Shown piece by piece: positions 9,255-17,850 of a DNA stretch of 35,000 nucleotides (position 1 is the first letter of the stretch; each line of letters opens with the position of its first letter). The notes below the pieces were generated by a model. That model was not told the origin of the DNA, did no database searches, and was given only the letters and a program-made list of their open reading frames with translations. The position numbers were made by a program, and so were the translations under genes. This stretch comes from Nymphaea colorata (taxonomy: Eukaryota > Streptophyta > Magnoliopsida > Nymphaeales > Nymphaeaceae), in NCBI RefSeq assembly GCF_008831285.2, contig NW_022205061.1:12501-47500 (forward strand), given 5' to 3'.

Positions 9255-10919
9255 TGTTTTGGATCTTAGTGTTTGTATTGAATATTGAACTAAAGAAGTC
9301 ATTTGCAAGGTTGCATTTTCTCTCCTCCTCGCGAGGCTGTCTCTCTTTCCCTCGGTTTAGAGGCGAAATTCTCCATCTCTCTTGTCAATCACCGACTGCT
9401 CCTCGTGTGCTTGTGTGGTGCCTCTCTTCCCCTCGCGTCCCCTTGTTATGCGACGCCTCCAATTCCAGCAATCGCTTCGGGCATCGGAGACATTCCGGTG
9501 GTGAACTCAAGCGTGAAGGCTTGCGGCGGATTCCTCCTTACCGGCGGCAATCCCTCCCTCGTCCACGGCTGATTCCCCTTTTGAACTACATTCCAGCAAG
9601 GTTGGTACCTTCTTCTCGACCCCGGTGAAGTTGAGAGGCCGCCATTGCTATAGGGAAGGCTGAATTCGGTTTAGAATTCAGCAACGACGACTACTTTGTT
9701 TACCTTATGATTCTCGATTTTCTTCTCGTCGATCGGTGATTAATTTAGGACAGAAAATGCTAAAACGTTGTGTCTTCTTCTCGGCGAACCCGTGAGGAAG
9801 GTCTGAGTTAAGCTTCGAAATCTGTCTTAGAACATCTAAAGATCTTCGTGAAGAAAGGTAGTGAATTCTCGGGTTAACGTAGCCACCAAGAGAAGAACGA
9901 GAAAGTGGATGTGTCCGGACTTTCTTGAAGAGAAATTCGGGTTCTGTCCTACCTCCTGTTCTTCGATCCAGCAGGTTAAAACTCCCTGTAAATGAAGATC
10001 TAACCGGTGGAATTTCATCTGTATGAGTTCATTGGAATCGCCCAATCAAGCGCTCCAATATAACCAAGTTCGGGTGAAATCGCACGGTTGGATAGTTAGA
10101 TCGCTTCCTCGCCGGAAAACCCTGCAACTCCGGTCAAGCCTGCAATTTCCGGCGACATATCAAGTATCCTACGTCATTGGACAACCCAGCCCTTGTGCGA
10201 GTTGAAGCTCCCGTGAAGCTTGAAGGGGCGTTCTGGTCTTTGGCGAGATTGTACTCAAACCAGGCCGGTCTTCCTCTCTCGGTGCGAGCCTACGTGCAGT
10301 CATCTCGGACCAGGTAAGTCCAATCCTCACCGTCCTCCTGTACACGTGTCAACCATCCGTCGGTCTTCTCCAGCTCGTGTCCCATCTGGCTCATCGTGTC
10401 CTCCACCCGAAAACCAGTTATCCTCCACTTCCCTTAGCTTTAGGACCACTCCAAGCCACCTCGCCCTCTTTTTCCGATTTGCTTGGTCTTCTCCTTCTCG
10501 CAAGGAATCTCAGCCATCCATCTGGCCACGTGGCAGCATCTCCCTGCCCATGTCCCAGCCCCCCTCCAGGTCACACATCACCTTTTGCTCCAAGTCCTCG
10601 TAGCTCGCCACCTCATCCAACGCGAGTCCCCCTTTGGCTCGCCACTTCCTCATTTCGAGTCACTTTTCCACGATTTTAGCACAAGTCCCCTTGGACTCGC
10701 ACTTGGCTTCAATCACGTCCCCATTCATTCCTTTCGCAGCCCCTCTTACCGTAGATCTTTACACGTGTCCTCATCTCCTCTAGTCACGAGAACCCCCCCC
10801 AGCCAAGTCCCCCACTCTCTTCAACCGTTCTCTTTCGTGACCCTCGATCTTGTAGACGTGTCTTCATCTCCTCTCTCGAGAGTCCCACTCGAGTCACTTA
10901 TTATTTCTAGTCTTAGGTA

Positions 10920-11400
10920 GTTCTTTTAGCTCGAGCCCAGTTCTAAGTCAACTTGACTTAGCCCCCAACCCGACCTAGGTGTCTTAGTCAAACCCAACCT
11001 AGTTTGACCTTGACCGAACCCAGCTCACCTAGTCGACTTCTTCTTAGTTGACTTGAGCTCCTTTGACCTAACTCATCCTCAGCCCTAGGTACTCGGTCAA
11101 CCCGAGCCCAGCTAGGACTAACCTAGTTGACTCGAGCCTAGCTCGAGTGACCCAGCTCACATACCTCCAACCGAGCCCAGCCTCGATCTACCCCAGCTCA
11201 CCCGAGTGCCTAAGTCCCTCGTCCGAGCTTATTCTTAACCTCCTTCTCTCTAGCTCACCCTCTCGGCCTAATCCACCTCTTAGCTAGGTTAACCTCCCTT
11301 GTCTACCTAAGCTCCTTTGACCCTCGGCCTACCCCAGCCCGAGCCTTCTTGTCTTGACTGGCCTACCTATAGAGCCCCGCCAGTCCAACCCCAACCAAGC
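10920..11400 (+). repeat. Low-complexity pyrimidine-rich block with many TTGAC(C/T) cores, element B 5' LTR
   Basis: The block is built of recurring short words (CTAG, GAGCCCAG, CTCACC, TTGACY). At least eight TTGACY or GGTCAA cores are visible, the core of plant WRKY-bound W-boxes. It lies downstream of the TATA box, so it may be transcribed rather than a promoter. The same block recurs at about 20056-20536. Confidence 0.5.
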
Positions 11401-11624
11401 CGTAGCTAGGGACTAGGAACAGCCGGCGACGTTAGCTTTCAGCTAGCAGTCCTCGGCCAGCACCTCGGCCGCGCTCTCCGTCGTCGGAATTTCAGCCGAC
11501 GCCCGTGGCCGAGCCACTCGGAGAATAGGAAGGTAGGCACTGCCGAATTCGGCTTTCGCCCCCCTCGTCCTGTCCGCGGCTTCCGTCCAGCCTAGAGGCG
11601 ACAGTCGGTCGCCCTCTCCTCTCG

Positions 11625-12030
11625 GCTCCAGGCAGCAGGTGGCTGCCCAGTCGGCCTTCTCTCGCCGACCTGTCTTCAGTTTGCAAGCGGCAACGCGCCA
11701 GCGCCTCGGCGACATCCAGTCGCTGCTCTTTCGGCGTCCAAGGCGACAGCGACTCGCCTTTGCCTCTGCCGCTGCTACCGTAGGTCTGTACTCGACCGTC
11801 AGGCCTCGTCCGTCAGCCTGTGCCCGACCGCAGTTCGCTGTCCTCTCAGCCACTCGTCAGCAGGCCGCATCCGACAGCAAGCCCGTGTCCTTCACGGCCG
11901 CGCGTCCGCAGGTGATCCTCGGCAGCAGGTGGCTGTTTTTGCTCTCCCGTGCGCCCGTCTTCGCTCGGCAGCAGGCTGCTGCTCCAACCGGTGTCTGCCA
12001 ACCCGTCCGACAGTAGGAGGCTGTCCAGGC
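11625..12030 (+). repeat. Dispersed CAGCAGG-type short repeats, element B 5' LTR
   Basis: GGCAGCAGGTGGCTG at about 11631 recurs at about 11931, with diverged copies near 11857, 11968 and 12010. Spacing is irregular, so this is not a clean tandem array. The copy in the 3' LTR is at about 20767-21166. Confidence 0.5.
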
Positions 12031-12641
12031 CGCGCGCTTCACGCCGGCCCGTTGCTGCATTGCCCGGGGATTGGTCTTCACCCCGCGGCTGTTTCGGCTC
12101 AGCCAAGGCTAGCCTTGGTCGGTAACCCTCTAGTCTTTCAAGTATATCCCGGGGAGGGTGTTTGCTTATTGTTTTAGGTGTTTATTTAGTTTGTTTAGTT
12201 ATTGTTTTAGCCCAAAGCTTCGGCCTAGCTCCCTGCCGTGGTACCTCAAGGGCCAGCCGCCCGAGACACGACCACAAGGAGCCGACCGTACCCATTTGCT
12301 TATTGTTGGGCGTGGTTTGCTCGTTCGTCTTGTGTGTTTGGTTGAGTGGTTTGTTGAGTGAGACGATTGAATTCTTGTATCGCTTACGATTGTAAAAGCC
12401 GCGTCAACCCTTGTAGTGTTTGTCTTAGGTCTGCCCGTAGTTAGGATTTGGGAATAAGGGTATTCCGCACCTGAGTCTCCTGTCCTAAGGGTTTTTGCGC
12501 CGGGGTCTGTCTGGCCGGGTAGAAGTGTTGTAATTAATTGTCTTAGGAATTTTCGGTTTTTGAGTAGCACTCAAGAGACCTGGGAAGGTAGGTCGCTCTT
12601 GGTTAGGAAATTCTGGTCCTAGCAGGAGTGGGCCTAACAAT

Positions 12642-12653
12642 TGGTATCAGAGC
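12642..12653 (+). promoter_or_regulatory. Primer binding site of element B (initiator-Met tRNA)
   Basis: TGGTATCAGAGC starts 2 nt after the LTR end CCTAACA. Confidence 0.96.
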
Positions 12654-12861
12654 CGTCTTGAGGCTGTTATCGAAGTTCAAGCACTCGTTCCAAGAAGATT
12701 CGGCTTCAGCAGATCAGTCCAGGCGGAGAGTGTTTGAAGATTAGTTTCGGCAGTGTGATTTCCGTGTGCATTAGTTTAGGAATTTCCTTTGTCGTTGGCT
12801 CCAAATAGCCAAATTCCTTGGTTTGTGCGTGTTTTCACTTGGTGCCTAACTCACGAATTTA

Positions 12862-15800
12862 ATGGGTAAATCCAAGAAGAACGTGAGCTCCGATGAGCCT
12901 GTTCTTGAGGACATTCTTCAGGAGCAAGCAGGAGATGCCCCTCCAACTCAAAGGGGGCAAGTTCCGGACTATGCCTTAGGTAGAATCCTAAGCATAGAGA
13001 AGGAATTGCTACAAATGCGTAGCGAAATGGCCAAAGTTGAGAACTTTAGGAAGAAGGACATGGATCGTCAGAACGCGGAACACCAAAAGGAAATGGATGA
13101 AATCCGCGCCATGTTCAGACAGTTGGCCAACAACCAGGCCCAAGTCGTTGTAGAGCAGAGGACCACTCAGGGTCCGAATCAACAGAAAGGAAAAGGTTTG
13201 CTAGTTATACCTGGCTACCAAACCGACACTGAGGTTAATCCCAACAACATCTCACATGTTGGGACGAGCATGGAAGGAGGTAGAGTCATGGGACCACCTC
13301 CAGACAGGTACCTAAACGAGCCTACAAGTGAATACTATAGACTTCCTCAAGGTCAACGAACTAGCCAGCCCATTCGGAACCCAGTTTTTGAGCTTTCCGA
13401 AGGAGAGGACGAAACACCACTTCGTCCTAGGAGAACTCGAAGAGAGCCTGCACGTTTTGAAGAGAGACAGACACCTTCTGTCAAATATGATTTCCCTAAG
13501 TTCAATGGGGAACATCTTCGAGAATGGCTATTCATGGCCGAACGTTTCTTCTTGTGTCACCATGTACCACAAGAAGAATGGATTGAAATCGCCACGGCCA
13601 ACATGACCGGCGAAGCAACAACCCACTACCTCTGGTTTGAACATAAGACGGCCGACCCAACGTGGGAAAAATACAAAGCGAGTCTGCAGTTGCAGTTTGG
13701 AGACTCCACGTTCATAGATTATGACGAGGATCTCAAAAACTTAACCCAGACCACCACCGTGCCTGTCTACCAAAGGCAATTCGAGAGGTTGGCCAGCATG
13801 GTGCAATGGCCAGAGAAGGCCCTCATAGGGTCGTTCAAGGGTGGACTACGAAGCGATATCAAAAGAGAGATGAAAATCCATCGCTTCGGTAGTTTAGAAG
13901 AATGTTTCGCAATGGCCAGGCTGTATGAGGAGAGAATTGAAGAGAGAAAAGAAGAAAAAAGAGAGAAACGAGAAAGAAAGGCTCGTAAGTCGGACAAGTT
14001 GAGGAAGAAACCCTCATTCTCCTCTACTTCTCGGAATCAAAGTAGAGAATTCCGTCCCCAAGGGAAGGAATTGGTTCCCTACAACCGTGGGAACGATTAT
14101 AGGCCCAACCCAAGACCGGGCCGTGACCTCCCAACACGTTACCTGACCCCAAAACAAATAGAGGAGTATAGGAAGAAGGGCCTATGCTTTAGATGTGAGG
14201 GTAAGTGGGAGAAGAACCACCAGTGCAAGGCACTATTCAACATCGTGGTGGTTGACGAACCGGAGACAAGCTCCAGTTCAGAAAGCGATTCCTCCTCTAG
14301 CTCTAGTTCCAGTTCCTCGTCTTATGAGGAAGTCCAAGTGAAGAGAAAAGGAAAGAAAATTGAGTCCGAGGAACCACAGAAGGGAGAAACCTCGAACAGA
14401 GAAGACAAATCTGAAGAGGTTGAATCCTTACATTCTATCCAGGATCCCCATAAAGCAAACGCCATGAGAGTTTTTGGCCGCATCAATGGCCAGAAAGTTC
14501 TAATTCTGCTTGATAGCGGTGCAACCAACAACTTCTTAACCGAAGAAGCCGCTGAAAAGTGCAAGGTCACTCTCAATGAGAGCAGCCCACAGACTATAAT
14601 CGTGGGAGGGGGTCATCGACTCAAGTGCATTCATGAAGGAAAGGGCATTGATGTCAACATCAAGAAGAAGAACTTCAAAGTGGATTGCCTAGTCATTCCA
14701 TTAGACGGAGTCGACTTAATTTTGGGAATGCCTTGGTTCCTAACTTGGAAGGACATTCGTTGGGATGTGAAGAATTTTGCCATGACGTTTATCCCAGACG
14801 GAGAAGGAGAATCGATCACTCTTCAGGGACTCGCCAGCTCCACGCGTCCCAAAGCAGCATTGCGGTCCATCCAGCATGAGCAACCCGCCTGTTGGGTACT
14901 CACATTGGCTACGGATGTACCAGTATCTGAAGATAAGGTGGAAGAACCAATTCCACCAAGCATTCAATTGGTCCTAGACCAATTTCCAGCCATTTTTTAT
15001 GAGCCCAAAGGCTTACCACCGAAACGGGCATATGATCATCGTATCGTCCTCGCACAAGGTGCGGAGCCTGTCAACGTCAGGCCATATAGGTATGGGCACA
15101 GCCAGAAGGCGGAGATCGAGCGCCTTGTGAAAGAAATGTTGGAAAGCGGAATCATTAGGCCTAGTTGCAGCCCTTTTTCTTCACCAGTTCTCTTAGTGAA
15201 GAAGAAGGACAACACTTGGCGATTCTGTATTGATTACAGGGCGTTGAATGAGGTGACCGTTAAGGATCGGCACCCCATACCAGTTATTGATGAGTTGTTA
15301 GACGAATTGGCCGGCTCCACAGTATTTTCCAAGATTGATCTCAGAGCCGGCTATCATCAGATCAGAATGTTCGATGAAGACGTCTTGAAGACAGCGTTTA
15401 GAACACATGACGGGCATTATGAATTTCTCGTAATGCCTTTTGGACTGACAAATGCACCGGCTACATTCCAGCGGTGTATGAATGATGTGTTTAGAGCCCA
15501 TCTCAGAGACTTCATCCTCGTATTTTTCGATGACATACTCATCTATAGTAAGGACGAGGAGCAACACAAGAGGCACCTGGAAATTACTCTAGGTATTCTT
15601 CAGGAGCACCAACTCTTTGCGAAGATGTCCAAATGCAGTTTTGGACAATCTTCCATTGGATATCTCGGACACATCGTGTCCCGAGAAGGGGTTCGGGCAG
15701 ACCCCGAAAAGTTGCACGCCATGGAGAAATGGCCTCTGCCCAAGGACCTCAAAGGTCTAAGAGGATTCCTCGGATTAACTGGGTACTACAGGAGATTCAT

Positions 15801-17850
15801 CCGGGGTTATGGCATTATTGCCCAGCCCCTCACCCAGATGCTGAAGAAAGGAGCCTTCTCTTGGACTGAGAAGTCGAGAGTTGCTTTTGACAAGCTGAAA
15901 GCAGCTCTAATGACTGCCCCAGTACTAACTCTCCCCGATTTCTCAAAGACTTTCACTATTGAAACAGATGCGTGTGAAGTCGGCGTCGGAGCAGTACTAG
16001 GACAAGATGGTCATCCCATCGCGTATATGTCCAAGGCCTTGACTAGCCGGGCCAAGCCCCTCTCTACATATGAAAAGGAGTTGCTTGCAATCGTAATCGC
16101 GGTGGAAAAGTGGCGTCCATACTTGATTGGACGCAAGTTTATCGTCAGGACCGATCAAAACAGCCTGAAGTACATGTTGAAACAACGTGTGTCTACCCCC
16201 ACTCAACAGAGATGGCTAGCGAAGCTCTTGGGGTATGACTTTGAAATCGAGTACAAGAAGGGTCCTGAGAACAAGGCGGCGGATTCTCTTTCCCGCCTCA
16301 CTGAACAGTTGATGACTTTGTCTGTGGTGGAGACGGACATCTGGACGAGATTAGCCCAGGATCAACATGATGACCAGTCATTAAGGCTAATCAGGACTTC
16401 GGTTCAACAGAACCCCGGATCCATTCCTTTGTATTCAGTCAAAGGAAATCTTCTGTATAGGAAGGACAAGGCTGTAGTCCCTCCTAACTCTGGGCTAAGG
16501 CAGGAACTCCCGCAGCATTTTCATGACACCCCTGCAGCGGGTCATGAAGGGGTCGCTAAGACCCTTGCGCGGATAAAGGCCCAATTTTGGTGGCGAGGAA
16601 TAAAGGCAGAAGTGCAAAACTACGTCAAGAAGTGTATAGTCTGCCAGAGGGAGAAGTACGAGGCCATCAAGCCTCCTGGTCATTTGAACCCTCTGCCTAT
16701 ACCAACCAAGCCATGGACTGATGTCACGATGGACTTCATCGACGCCATGCCTCGATCAGAAGGGAAAGAGGCAGTCTTAGTTGTCATGGATCGGCTCACG
16801 AAGTATAGTCACTTCGCCCCCTTGCCGAGGTTGTATCAAGGGCCACTTGTGGCCAACGTCTACCAAGAATATATCGGGAAACTACATGGAATGCCACAGT
16901 CCGTCGTCTGTGACAAAGACTCCATCTTTCTGAGTGCATTCTGGCAGGAGTACATGAAGAATATGGGTACGACGTTAAACTTTAGTACTGCCCACCACCC
17001 ACAAACAGATGGGCAAAGTGAAATCGTCAACCGGTCTTTGGAGACTTATCTCCGTTGCTTCGCAGGTGAACGACCATCAACATGGGTTAAGTTTCTGCCT
17101 TGGGCAGAATGGTCATACAACACGAGTCTTCACTCGTCTACTGGTATCACCCCTTACGAGGGTGTATATGGATTTCCACCTCCATCAATACCAAGGTATG
17201 AAGGAGGTACTGCGGAAGATGATGCAGTAGATTGTGAGTTGCGCACCAGAGAAGAGGTCTTAGAATCTCTCAAGGAAAACATCGTCAAGGCGCAAAATCG
17301 TATGAAGCAAGTGTACGATAAGGGAAGGAAGGACCGGGAGTTTCAGGTGGGAGACTATGTGTGGCTTAAGAGGTTGCCTCTTAAGCAAAAGTCCTTGAGG
17401 GGTCAGCCCTATTCGAAGCTGCTACCTCGATATTATGGACCCTATCCGGTGATTCAGAAGGTAGGGAAGGCTGCGTACAGACTTGGCCTTCCAAGAACAG
17501 CGTTGGTACATCCAGTCTTTCACGTCACCAGGCTCAAGCCTCATCAGGGTGATGTACCTACTTTGATCGAGCATGTTTCGGATAGCTTGCCAACCCCTTA
17601 CCGTATTCTCAAGCATAGATATGTCCAGCGGCACGGGAGAACCAGGCATGAGGTACTCGTAGAATGGGAGGGACCCGACAGGGGTACTTCTTGGGAGGAA
17701 TTCGGGACGATCATTCATCGTTTCCCCTCTTCTAGCGCTCGAGGACAAGCGCAAGGTAGGGAGGGGGAATCTGTTACAGACCAATTTCCAGGTCCCGGCC
17801 ACGAAGAGGCAGAGCAGGCCGAGCCCAGTCGGCGGAAGAGAAAGGCGTAA
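12862..17850 (+). CDS. gag-pol: Element B Gag-Pol polyprotein, intact, with chromodomain
   Basis: One frame of 1662 residues; the start ATG (12862) lies about 208 nt after the primer site and gives the basic start MGKSKK. Visible in order: coiled-coil-like N terminus; gag domain about 213-360; nucleocapsid knuckle C-x2-C-x7-H-x-C near 442-455 (CFRCEGKWEKNHQC); a serine tract about 470-488; protease with DSG at 551-553; RT from about 740 with FFDDIL (catalytic Asp pair near 890-891); RNase H from about 1032 with Asp1036, Glu1073, Asp1098; integrase with zinc residues His1221, His1228, Cys1258, Cys1261 and the catalytic D1291-x59-D1351-x35-E1387; chromodomain about 1578-1615 (HEVLVEWEG, then SWEEF). 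The last 26 residues are encoded by the 3' LTR. The product would make particles, copy the RNA and integrate the DNA; chromodomains direct related elements to methylated-histone chromatin. All key residues are present. The single gag-pol frame and chromodomain fit plant chromoviruses; the RT resembles the Reina-type group by recall. Confidence 0.97.
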   Translation: MGKSKKNVSSDEPVLEDILQEQAGDAPPTQRGQVPDYALGRILSIEKELLQMRSEMAKVENFRKKDMDRQNAEHQKEMDEIRAMFRQLANNQAQVVVEQRTTQGPNQQKGKGLLVIPGYQTDTEVNPNNISHVGTSMEGGRVMGPPPDRYLNEPTSEYYRLPQGQRTSQPIRNPVFELSEGEDETPLRPRRTRREPARFEERQTPSVKYDFPKFNGEHLREWLFMAERFFLCHHVPQEEWIEIATANMTGEATTHYLWFEHKTADPTWEKYKASLQLQFGDSTFIDYDEDLKNLTQTTTVPVYQRQFERLASMVQWPEKALIGSFKGGLRSDIKREMKIHRFGSLEECFAMARLYEERIEERKEEKREKRERKARKSDKLRKKPSFSSTSRNQSREFRPQGKELVPYNRGNDYRPNPRPGRDLPTRYLTPKQIEEYRKKGLCFRCEGKWEKNHQCKALFNIVVVDEPETSSSSESDSSSSSSSSSSSYEEVQVKRKGKKIESEEPQKGETSNREDKSEEVESLHSIQDPHKANAMRVFGRINGQKVLILLDSGATNNFLTEEAAEKCKVTLNESSPQTIIVGGGHRLKCIHEGKGIDVNIKKKNFKVDCLVIPLDGVDLILGMPWFLTWKDIRWDVKNFAMTFIPDGEGESITLQGLASSTRPKAALRSIQHEQPACWVLTLATDVPVSEDKVEEPIPPSIQLVLDQFPAIFYEPKGLPPKRAYDHRIVLAQGAEPVNVRPYRYGHSQKAEIERLVKEMLESGIIRPSCSPFSSPVLLVKKKDNTWRFCIDYRALNEVTVKDRHPIPVIDELLDELAGSTVFSKIDLRAGYHQIRMFDEDVLKTAFRTHDGHYEFLVMPFGLTNAPATFQRCMNDVFRAHLRDFILVFFDDILIYSKDEEQHKRHLEITLGILQEHQLFAKMSKCSFGQSSIGYLGHIVSREGVRADPEKLHAMEKWPLPKDLKGLRGFLGLTGYYRRFIRGYGIIAQPLTQMLKKGAFSWTEKSRVAFDKLKAALMTAPVLTLPDFSKTFTIETDACEVGVGAVLGQDGHPIAYMSKALTSRAKPLSTYEKELLAIVIAVEKWRPYLIGRKFIVRTDQNSLKYMLKQRVSTPTQQRWLAKLLGYDFEIEYKKGPENKAADSLSRLTEQLMTLSVVETDIWTRLAQDQHDDQSLRLIRTSVQQNPGSIPLYSVKGNLLYRKDKAVVPPNSGLRQELPQHFHDTPAAGHEGVAKTLARIKAQFWWRGIKAEVQNYVKKCIVCQREKYEAIKPPGHLNPLPIPTKPWTDVTMDFIDAMPRSEGKEAVLVVMDRLTKYSHFAPLPRLYQGPLVANVYQEYIGKLHGMPQSVVCDKDSIFLSAFWQEYMKNMGTTLNFSTAHHPQTDGQSEIVNRSLETYLRCFAGERPSTWVKFLPWAEWSYNTSLHSSTGITPYEGVYGFPPPSIPRYEGGTAEDDAVDCELRTREEVLESLKENIVKAQNRMKQVYDKGRKDREFQVGDYVWLKRLPLKQKSLRGQPYSKLLPRYYGPYPVIQKVGKAAYRLGLPRTALVHPVFHVTRLKPHQGDVPTLIEHVSDSLPTPYRILKHRYVQRHGRTRHEVLVEWEGPDRGTSWEEFGTIIHRFPSSSARGQAQGREGESVTDQFPGPGHEEAEQAEPSRRKRKA
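17735..17752 (+). other. Stem-loop before the polypurine tract, element B
   Basis: GCGCTCG - AGGA - CAAGCGC: a 7-bp stem with one C-A mismatch and a 4-nt loop. Relative to elements A and C, an A-T pair is replaced by C-G on both arms. Confidence 0.55.
17755..17771 (+). promoter_or_regulatory. Polypurine tract of element B
   Basis: GGTAGGGAGGGGGAATC ends at the LTR start TGTTACAG (17772). It lies inside the gag-pol frame. Confidence 0.9.

Larger units (their letters stand above)
8636..12639 (+). repeat. Element B 5' LTR (4004 bp)
   Basis: It starts TGTTACAG and ends CCTAACA, 2 nt before the primer site. The first 223 bp are an open frame in register with gag-pol of the 3' side (stop TAG at 8856-8858). 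A TATA-like box is at 9248-9254, followed by a CT-rich leader and a consensus 5' splice site CAG/GTAAGT at 10314. The stretch 10920-11400 is pyrimidine-rich and full of CTAG, GAGC and TTGAC words; 11430-12100 is GC-rich with scattered CAGCAGG repeats. No host gene is visible, and short frames on the minus strand have no recognisable domain. Confidence 0.96.

Noticed and set aside
9245-10920. Plus-strand frames of 60-145 codons in the element B leader
   Set aside because: Ser/Pro/Arg-rich readings of a CT-rich leader with no domain; they match in both LTRs only because the LTRs are near-identical.
11443-11853. Minus-strand open frame of 136 codons in the element B LTR, repeated at 20579-20989
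   Set aside because: It is repeated only because the LTR is repeated. It has no recognisable domain, its composition follows the GC-rich low-complexity text, and no promoter is evident on that strand.
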